Assembly: GCA_001969505.1 (NCBI GenBank)
Contig: LSSK01001235.1
Span: 1-23,124 of the forward strand
Origin: Zancudomyces culisetae
Taxonomy: Eukaryota; Kickxellomycota; Harpellomycetes; Harpellales; Legeriomycetaceae
Reading direction: 5' to 3'
DNA length: 23,124 nucleotides
Made by a program: the position numbers and the translations under genes. Below the pieces are notes generated by a model, which ran no database searches, was not told where the DNA came from, and saw nothing but the letters and a program-made list of their open reading frames with translations. Every line of letters begins with the position of its first letter. Positions within the stretch are counted from its first letter, which is position 1. Of the stretch, positions 18,101 to 23,124 are shown one piece after another.

Positions 18101-19813
18101 ACTATTGACATTTATATTAATGTTTATATTACTGAAATCCTCACTTCCAACATAACCGTATTCACCTCGGCTACTATTTCCAACCATCGACCCACTATTT
18201 CCAAAAGTTCCGAATAATGCACTGTCAACCTCCCCAATTTTGAATCGCAATCTATCACCACCAACTGTGCTGAGTTTAATAGGCGCAAGTTTGACCAGAT
18301 CTTCAATCTCATTCTCATCCAAACCCCCGTTGCTGCTATTTTTGACAGCACTTGCATTCAATCCCACTAGTTTTTTTTTTGCCTTTTCGACTGTGCCAGG
18401 CTCCGTTCTGTCATGGATATTCGATAAACCTTGTTCGTTTTCTGTATCTCGAGTCCTTTCGGATTTGATACTAGTACGGCTGCTGTTACTGTGTAAACTA
18501 AATCCTTTGGCTAAATCCTTTGTAATCTTTTTTAGCTGATCAAATACAACTAAAGAACTGCGTTGACTCGTTGATCTCTTGAGTTTGATCTTACTTTTCG
18601 TGCTGTTTCTTCTATTTACGTCAATTTCTGGTTGTACAGTATTGTCAAGTTGCTCATATGATACTGTTTTTCGAAGATTTGTACCTGTCTTGCTTTTCTG
18701 ATCTTCGCCACCGCTCTTCCTTAGCTTTTCAAGATCAAGCATCAATCGCTCGGTACTGTCCACCTCATACCTAAATCTATAATACGGATCCTCCATTTGC
18801 AGCCTCACACTTCTCCAAAACTCCTCCTCCTTTGATTGTGCTGTTTTTATACTCGACTTTCTTACCATTATCTTTTCTACTCCTTCTATACCTGTATTTT
18901 CATTCATAACCTCATTTTTTTGCTCGTTCTTCGCTTTTCTATTCAGTTTGCTCCTGATTCTACTGATAATTTTAATATTTTTTTCTATTATCCCCTTTGT
19001 TCGTTTCTTCAGACTGTTAACGCTTTTCACCGATCTCGGTTTCATAAACTCTGGAGTTTCAGGAAATTCTCCCAGCCAGTAATCCCTATTTTGTTTTTTA
19101 CCATCAACTTCCAGATTGTTCTCTTGTTTATCCAAGTATTCGTTGTAGTATTTTATAAATGCTGCCCCCGAGGTTGGTGTCGGAAATCTATTCATTTTGA
19201 TACCCCCCTTATTTATTAGTGGATCGATTTCTGTTGTTAAATCCAGTAGGTGATACTTGTCGGTATTGACATTGTACTCGTGATTGTCGTTGTCGCCACC
19301 CTCAACCATGAGTGTATCATCAATACCACCACTATTATCACCACTAGGAGAATCAAAAATGTCGCTATTTTTGCTGTTCCTATTTGTTGTGTCTTGTACA
19401 CGTGTGTTGTTCTCAGTATTACCCATTGCCTCGGTTTTGGTCCCAACCTCCTTTCCTACCTCCTTTCCAATCATTGTCTCATTCTCAAAGTCGGGTTCGA
19501 CTGCAGATCTAAATCTTTGTTCTGTTCCACATTCAGGTCTATGCTTATGATCTTGTTCAGTTACGGTTGTGTCACTGCTAACCATAGACATTCTTCGTTC
19601 CGTCCTCCCCCGCTTACTTTGCCCCTGTATCATACTATATATTCTTTTCAATCCCCTAAATTTATTTAGCACAGTTTTTTCCCTATTCACCCCCACACCC
19701 TCTGAATCACTTTCCCCCTTATGATCTTCCTCTGCATGACCTAAAGAGCCTAGCTCCCTTCCCTTAATCCCTTTATATTTTTTCTTTTCTGTTTCTTCTC
19801 GACGTTTAACCAT
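15194..19813 (-). CDS. 1539-aa Asn-rich protein with a PP1-docking motif
   Basis: Uninterrupted frame; the first ATG is at 19813 (the frame is open about 25 codons further up without an ATG). Most of it is Asn/Ser/Asp-rich and disordered. Four blocks look conserved or structured: an N-terminal piece around residues 210-260 (FIKYYNEYLDKQ, WLGEFPETPEFMKPRSVKSV); a polybasic helix at ~262-295 (KKRTKGIIEKNIKIISRIRS); a helical block at ~328-366 (FWRSVRLQMEDPYYRFRYEV); and KVSF at 1148-1151 followed by YLFNN and a charged helix (LETRERLDQYKYRLSLAG). KVSF fits the [KR]-V-x-F consensus for docking protein phosphatase 1. The C-terminus ends in an amphipathic helix (LYIKLAFIESKLKYF). Fungal PP1 targeting and cell-polarity scaffolds share this build, but no specific family is recognised. 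No membrane segment. Several hexamer tracts encode Asn-X repeats. Confidence 0.85.
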   Translation of the reverse strand: MVKRREETEKKKYKGIKGRELGSLGHAEEDHKGESDSEGVGVNREKTVLNKFRGLKRIYSMIQGQSKRGRTERRMSMVSSDTTVTEQDHKHRPECGTEQRFRSAVEPDFENETMIGKEVGKEVGTKTEAMGNTENNTRVQDTTNRNSKNSDIFDSPSGDNSGGIDDTLMVEGGDNDNHEYNVNTDKYHLLDLTTEIDPLINKGGIKMNRFPTPTSGAAFIKYYNEYLDKQENNLEVDGKKQNRDYWLGEFPETPEFMKPRSVKSVNSLKKRTKGIIEKNIKIISRIRSKLNRKAKNEQKNEVMNENTGIEGVEKIMVRKSSIKTAQSKEEEFWRSVRLQMEDPYYRFRYEVDSTERLMLDLEKLRKSGGEDQKSKTGTNLRKTVSYEQLDNTVQPEIDVNRRNSTKSKIKLKRSTSQRSSLVVFDQLKKITKDLAKGFSLHSNSSRTSIKSERTRDTENEQGLSNIHDRTEPGTVEKAKKKLVGLNASAVKNSSNGGLDENEIEDLVKLAPIKLSTVGGDRLRFKIGEVDSALFGTFGNSGSMVGNSSRGEYGYVGSEDFSNINININVNSNINSNSSIDGEENSLSKPIANIDNRLNSVHDSFSVEKSTSPFSNQYMTSKQLIQQYTQNIRPRVIESMTKQNEDDSLWMEDDQSVKSYDPSKEVGGQADNYSTNNKSISVNNNSNSIGNISFNISIENVDSVNSSRENEHFMTVRGSPLKENHRLNENVDNFKAFTDKNMDEFEYHKEKEKLDKLRLDILKRNISNYSEENISVVTTESLESLETQSDSSKGSVHLHRTIKLDKFPVRLIVPAENIYIKPELKMANDSQNQPNRRSIVLTTIKDQFTKPTNSDTNRNERLIENTTINVNVNVNADSDNAYKTQRVDKRLDNIELKKFSTGSFLIEGFTSENDNNQYNEANKKTTQNQNQTQNQSESVYHNDIDKINASVDMEPKELLDTDHSVSGNGIINVVDYVINREFGREGESKVEKEREIQVESGIYEEEEEEYYSAKSLLFEDGEIVDFPVNDTILNNTQADDNNNGSKESMGNQNDDSDLYTSSSMTTISSLSSLTESNGNTSVVGNQHSSDNIHNILKRYSSSGKDPNHMQNIRKSIISNNLELLSSAHVNHSKQRPSSVVLYNHDNSNKVSFSKEYLFNNKTVHDLETRERLDQYKYRLSLAGLEECWTTKQSEILDHSEERRPNNKKIRQKRSGGKENVEVDIEINESRDKEGHEQVVDEMYKRMNHKDNEYSDQANLIKQHLMLSSSFDFKDKKDPADFIDSGEVEYKHNSNVAGLNHHNNIEVYNENAENERTSMINQYYEYSQFYETGGINSYNQDNTNDSNGDKKNNYNTQSTVFSRAESMNKRAADKSIAKNKTNNNIDTNTNTNTNANAIAIANANTNSYRLDINALDAKYNQNNFANNRAPKSLNNDSNIVSKMKKFAPENKGRNRSGNRVKSFISAKDLVDSNKNCNDGNANVNVNDNCGNTNSGNYKQDMLKNLKKPKTSQETKPNRGENLDLYIKLAFIESKLKYFSTN
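15360..15390 (-). repeat. Hexamer tract coding Asn-X dipeptides (near C-terminus)
   Basis: Plus strand shows AACATT/AGCATT-type hexamers; the minus strand reads DGNANVNVNDN. It is one of five such tracts in the 1539-aa protein. Confidence 0.7.
15601..15663 (-). repeat. Hexamer tract coding Asn-Thr / Asn-Ala repeats
   Basis: About ten hexamer units (GTATTT, GCATTA and GCAATA types on the plus strand) encode DTNTNTNTNANAIAIANANT. The shift from Thr to Ala to Ile units shows point mutation and re-amplification inside the tract. It is the longest dipeptide tract in the window. Confidence 0.85.
17011..17040 (-). repeat. Hexamer tract coding Gln-Asn repeats
   Basis: TTTGATTCTGAG-type units on the plus strand encode NQNQNQTQNQS on the minus strand, within a Gln/Asn-rich segment. 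Confidence 0.7.
17193..17213 (-). repeat. TTTACA hexamer tract coding Asn-Val repeats
   Basis: Three and a half TTTACA units on the plus strand encode NVNVNVNA on the minus strand. Confidence 0.8.
18081..18130 (-). repeat. Degenerate hexamer tract coding Asn-Ile / Asn-Ser repeats
   Basis: Encodes NININVNSNINSNSS on the minus strand; a more diverged version of the other Asn-X tracts. Confidence 0.7.
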
Positions 19814-19865
19814 TGTATTGTATTCAATCTTATTTCTCGAGTCCTTTTTGGATATTCTAATTAAT

Positions 19866-19871
19866 TTACAT
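19866..19871 (-). promoter_or_regulatory. Start-stop upstream ORF (ATG TAA)
   Basis: On the minus strand an ATG followed directly by TAA lies 58 nt before the main ATG at 19813, with no other ATG between. It mirrors the element ahead of the 674-aa gene. No transcript start is known, so its presence in the mRNA is assumed. Confidence 0.35.
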
Positions 19872-19915
19872 AAATCAACTTTGTTCAAATTCTAATAAAT
19901 CTATGTCTATACTAC

Positions 19916-19921
19916 TATATA
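19916..19921 (-). promoter_or_regulatory. TATATA element
   Basis: TATATA about 105 nt upstream of the ATG at 19813 on the coding strand. Plausible core promoter, though such runs are frequent here. Confidence 0.3.
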
Positions 19922-20782
19922 GGCGGTATAATTGTTATATGTTTTAAACTAGCATACTGGGTATAATTACTTTAAATTTTGTAAGCGCTTTATTATCACT
20001 AAACATTATAATACTCAACACAAAAAAAAAGTCTAAAAAGTAAATGACCATTTACTTTAGCTAGATATTTTAGCACAATGATTTAGTCGCTTTAACCAAA
20101 CTCCAACCATGAACATAAATCCATGTTAATTAGTATGGGCTTTTTGTTGTACACCTCTTTTATTTGATGTATTATTTTTCATTTCTAATTTTCAACGATT
20201 TTTAGATTGTTTAAAGTGTAAATAAGAATATCTATGTAACTACGCTTTTAAATTCCGATGAGTAATAATGATTGTAAAGCAGTTGGGAAAATTCTAAATA
20301 GAAGTTGTATACATTAATTAACAAATTAGTTCATTGGATATACCTTAACATAAAAAATATTTAACGATATTTAGGTAAACTGCGATCTTTTCATGGTTAT
20401 TTAGCTATTAATTTCGTTTTTTAACAATTTCGTTCAACTTCCCAACGTCTTTTTACTCAAAGTTACAACTCAAAATGGACTGGTGATAACCATATCGTTG
20501 GTAATTAGCAGTTATTGTTGTTTTATGACTTTGGATACTATATCTTAGAGAAGAGGAGATTTTGCGTTTACTATTGTAGAAAATATTTATACATCAACCT
20601 AACTGTCATCTATTTAAATTATAATCGGTATATATTTCAAACATAAATCACAATCTTATGAAATCTTTTAATATATTGATTAAGAATTATTAAAACACAA
20701 AGTAAATATATTCTTGTATGGAGTATTTAATAAACATCTATAATATACTTTATAGCTAAATTGGTAAGGCTCTGAATAAATA

Positions 20783-20968
20783 TCACCAAATAATTAAGCA
20801 AAAATTTTCCCTAAGAAATTTTCCATCCAGGTAATTTTCGGCCAATCCAAACCTGGCAAGTCGGTTTTGAGCACTCATTCCGTTCGTAGGGTCGTGGTTT
20901 TTGAGAAACAAAATATTCTTGATATATTCGTTTAATGAAATATCACTACGCTTAATCACAATAACAAT
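20783..20968 (-). pseudogene. Candidate exon or gene relic inside the AT-rich tail
   Basis: On the minus strand a 61-codon frame follows a TAG (20971-20969) that could be a stop or a 3' splice site, and ends TGA at 20783-20785. Its core (20821-20910) is about 47% GC in a roughly 22% background. The peptide looks like real protein: SLNEYIKNILFLKNHD, then PTNGMSAQNRLARFGLAENY and LDGKFLRENF. Upstream on the same strand, a TTTCAG-flanked open piece (about 21070-21011) followed by GTAAAC could be a preceding exon that joins in frame if the acceptor is the TAG just before the GAT codon near 20953. I do not recognise the family. The alternatives are a decayed gene, a horizontally acquired fragment, or a structured RNA: CCAGGT and ACCTGG pair across 18 nt in the same island. 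Confidence 0.35.
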
Positions 20969-23124
20969 CTACATTTTCTCATTTGATTATTATACTAGTA
21001 TGGTTTACTTGTGTAAATGAAGGTATTCTTTATAAAACCAGATACTAATAACAGTTGAAAAGTTAGAAACTGAAAATATTAAAGAGATGTGTATTCATTG
21101 ATTTATATTTGATAAGTATAAATACAGATATAATGGTGCGAATCTAATCAATTATAGCTTGATGTTGGTCGGATATACCAAATATTAATAAATAAAGTTT
21201 AATTATAAGAGATTCTAGTCTTTAATGAAATGCTTTTGAACTTCTTGTATTTAACTAATCAATAACTTGTATAGTCCAAAATTTGAATTATAAACAAATC
21301 CTTGTATCTCAATTTAAAATTTAATAAATAAACTGTCCCAAATAAATTAATTTGAGGTAGTCAACATAGTTTAAAATTACGGGAATTAGATGAACTGGGA
21401 ACAGAAAAAATTGCTGAAATCCATGAACCACAGATCATCAAATTAAATTATAATATTACTGTGTATAAATTTTAATATTTTATCAATATGATCACTGTGA
21501 ACTAAGAATAGTCACAAGTACAATTAAAATAATATAAATCATATAAATCAAGTAGATAAAAAGACTGTTGCTCATTTTGAGTTCTACAGGATATTAAATT
21601 TTGCCATCATTTTGCATACAACCATTTCAATTTAGAATCACATAGCAATGATAACCCTAATTTAATATATTTACAAACTATATAAAAAAATGTGTTTTAC
21701 AGATTATATCCATAACAATTCAGATGTAAATAAAATGAAATACAAAATGTATACTTTAAATAAAGACCAAAGTTAATATTTTTTGATCTTATGTGTAGTT
21801 CATTGAGGAAACATAGGTAAAGAGTTCACATTACTTAAAAATAAGAAATCTTGAAAAAAACAATTAAGTTAGGGGTTATTAGAATATTAAAGTAATCAGA
21901 ACATTTTATATAAGAATGATAGTCTTAATTCGGTCAAGTAACATATTTATAAAATACTACTAACAGAAGCAATTTAATAGTTGGTACTCTATAGAATTTA
22001 TACACTCAAAACTATAAAACATTTTAATAATAAAATAAATACTAAATTAACATTACCTACAACAAAAATAATGAGAACAAAGGAACTAGAAATGAGTACA
22101 AATTTAATTACCAAATAGTTGCTATAGATATTACAAAATAATTGTTGTTCATAACTAGTATAATTGAGTATATCACAAATTGTTTGTCATCATAAAATCA
22201 TACAAGTATTGCACCGAACAACATTGTAATATGCCACAAAAAGTCTAAAACGAAATAAAATTACATGATAAACAATTTTACCATTCATAGTCGATTAAGA
22301 AGTTTTAATAATTAATATACTTTTTATAATATATTCTATTTCTGACTTGTTATTTATTGTAGTTTTTCTCTAAATTTTGAACTGAAAATTTCCTTAATTT
22401 TGAATTGAAAAGTTAATATGTATGATAGATAAAATAATAAATAAAAAGTTGCTATATTTGAAATATATAACTTCCAGTGAGTAATTTTACTTTTCAAAGC
22501 AGTATTAAAATTTAAGTCTTATATCAAGAGCACACCACACTAACTTTAAAAAATTAACTAAACATATACTTATTTAATTAATAGTTGTTTTAAAGCATAA
22601 TGTAATTATCATATTATACTGGGATTTTTTTATTATATAATATATATGATAAATATGCATAAATATCAGAAAAAATTAACATTTAGCGAACCGAAACCAA
22701 AATAATACATAATTTGGAGTTATTCAAATTCAGTAAAAAATATAAAATATACCAGATTTCTAACAAAATCACAAATTATTACAATAATAAATATAGTGTA
22801 AGAAACATATCAGATTTGAATAAATTATAGATGTTTATAGAAACTTGATAACTTTTAGCTAAGCTAGAGTTGAGATGTGTGTAGAATTGTTTTAGTCAGA
22901 ACAAATAATTCTACGACTACTTAACGGTAGAGTATTAGTTTAATTATTATATCTACATCAATCTAATAAAATAATAAAATAATTGAATCATCTTGGAATT
23001 CGAAATAGAACACATTTAAATATAGTAAAAAAAATTAATAGTTTCAATTAGAAAGGATAAGTTATATTTGTAACTCGTGTAATTTTACTATTAGTTTTAC
23101 AAACTTTATATTGATATTAAAATT

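Larger units (their letters stand above)
19889..23124. other. Very AT-rich, gene-free tail
   Basis: From just upstream of the 1539-aa gene to the end of the window the sequence is extremely AT-rich. Single 60-base lines I counted are 17-28% GC, against about 35-45% in the genes. No open frame reaches 60 codons from a start codon in over 3.2 kb. The texture is uniform: short A and T stretches, few homopolymer runs, no G runs and no clear tandem or inverted repeats. One GC island interrupts it (20821-20910). Possible natures are a regional centromere flank, an AT isochore, decayed repeats or a nuclear copy of organelle DNA; nothing in it decides between these. Confidence 0.6.

Noticed and set aside
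15342-19669. Many plus-strand open frames of 60-160 codons
   Set aside because: All are shadows opposite the 1539-aa gene and give Ile/Leu/Phe/Ser-rich translations of Asn/Asp-rich antisense codons.
19889-23124. Budding-yeast point centromere in the AT-rich tail
   Set aside because: No CDEI (RTCACRTG) next to an AT-rich core with a CDEIII-type TTTCCGAA block was found.
19889-23124. Transposon or LTR element in the AT-rich tail
   Set aside because: No terminal repeats, target duplications, or transposase or reverse-transcriptase motifs seen.

Overview
The window reads as a nuclear contig from an AT-rich fungus. The clearest anchor is a PCL-type (Pho85-class) cyclin gene on the minus strand (2423-3702) that can be assembled from five exons. 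Its exons fix two properties of the genome. CTG is read as leucine, because a CTG falls on a conserved Leu of the cyclin core. Introns are short (79-136 nt), several per gene, and use loose GT...AG signals (GTAATA, GTGAGT, GTACGC, GTAAGT donors; TAG acceptors) rather than the strict GTATGT/TACTAAC of budding yeasts. That argues against the CTG-Ser clade and against a typical intron-poor Saccharomycotina. I cannot name the lineage from sequence alone; an early-diverging yeast or a zoopagomycete-like AT-rich fungus would both fit.

Layout. 1-951: 3' part of an unrecognised Ser-rich gene, with an in-frame open extension directly after its stop. 1469-1813: a candidate terminal exon of another plus-strand gene. 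2423-3702: the PCL cyclin. 3703-9128: a 5.4 kb gene-poor interval with A-runs, G-runs, one G-quadruplex motif, small repeats and two small open frames. 9129-11342: a 737-aa coiled-coil/acidic protein. 11851-12720 (minus): a gene I assemble from five short exons, not recognised. 13160-15184: a 674-aa basic-N-terminus protein. 15194-19813 (minus): a 1539-aa Asn-rich protein with a KVSF type-1-phosphatase docking motif, convergent with the 674-aa gene with only 9 nt between stop codons. 19889-23124: a very AT-rich tail without long open frames, containing one 90-bp island of about 47% GC that lies inside a 61-codon open frame.

The genes do not form an obvious pathway. What unites the three large uninterrupted genes is that each carries hexanucleotide tracts coding for dipeptide repeats (Thr-Glu/Asp, Pro-Gln, Asn-X). 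Two neighbouring genes (674 aa and 1539 aa) also each have a minimal ATG-TAA start-stop element 58-75 nt upstream of the main ATG. I found no convincing tRNA, rRNA, CRISPR or intact mobile element, and no clearly new multi-gene system. The best candidates for something undescribed are the AT-rich tail with its GC island, the start-stop leader elements, and the small frames in the gene-poor interval.
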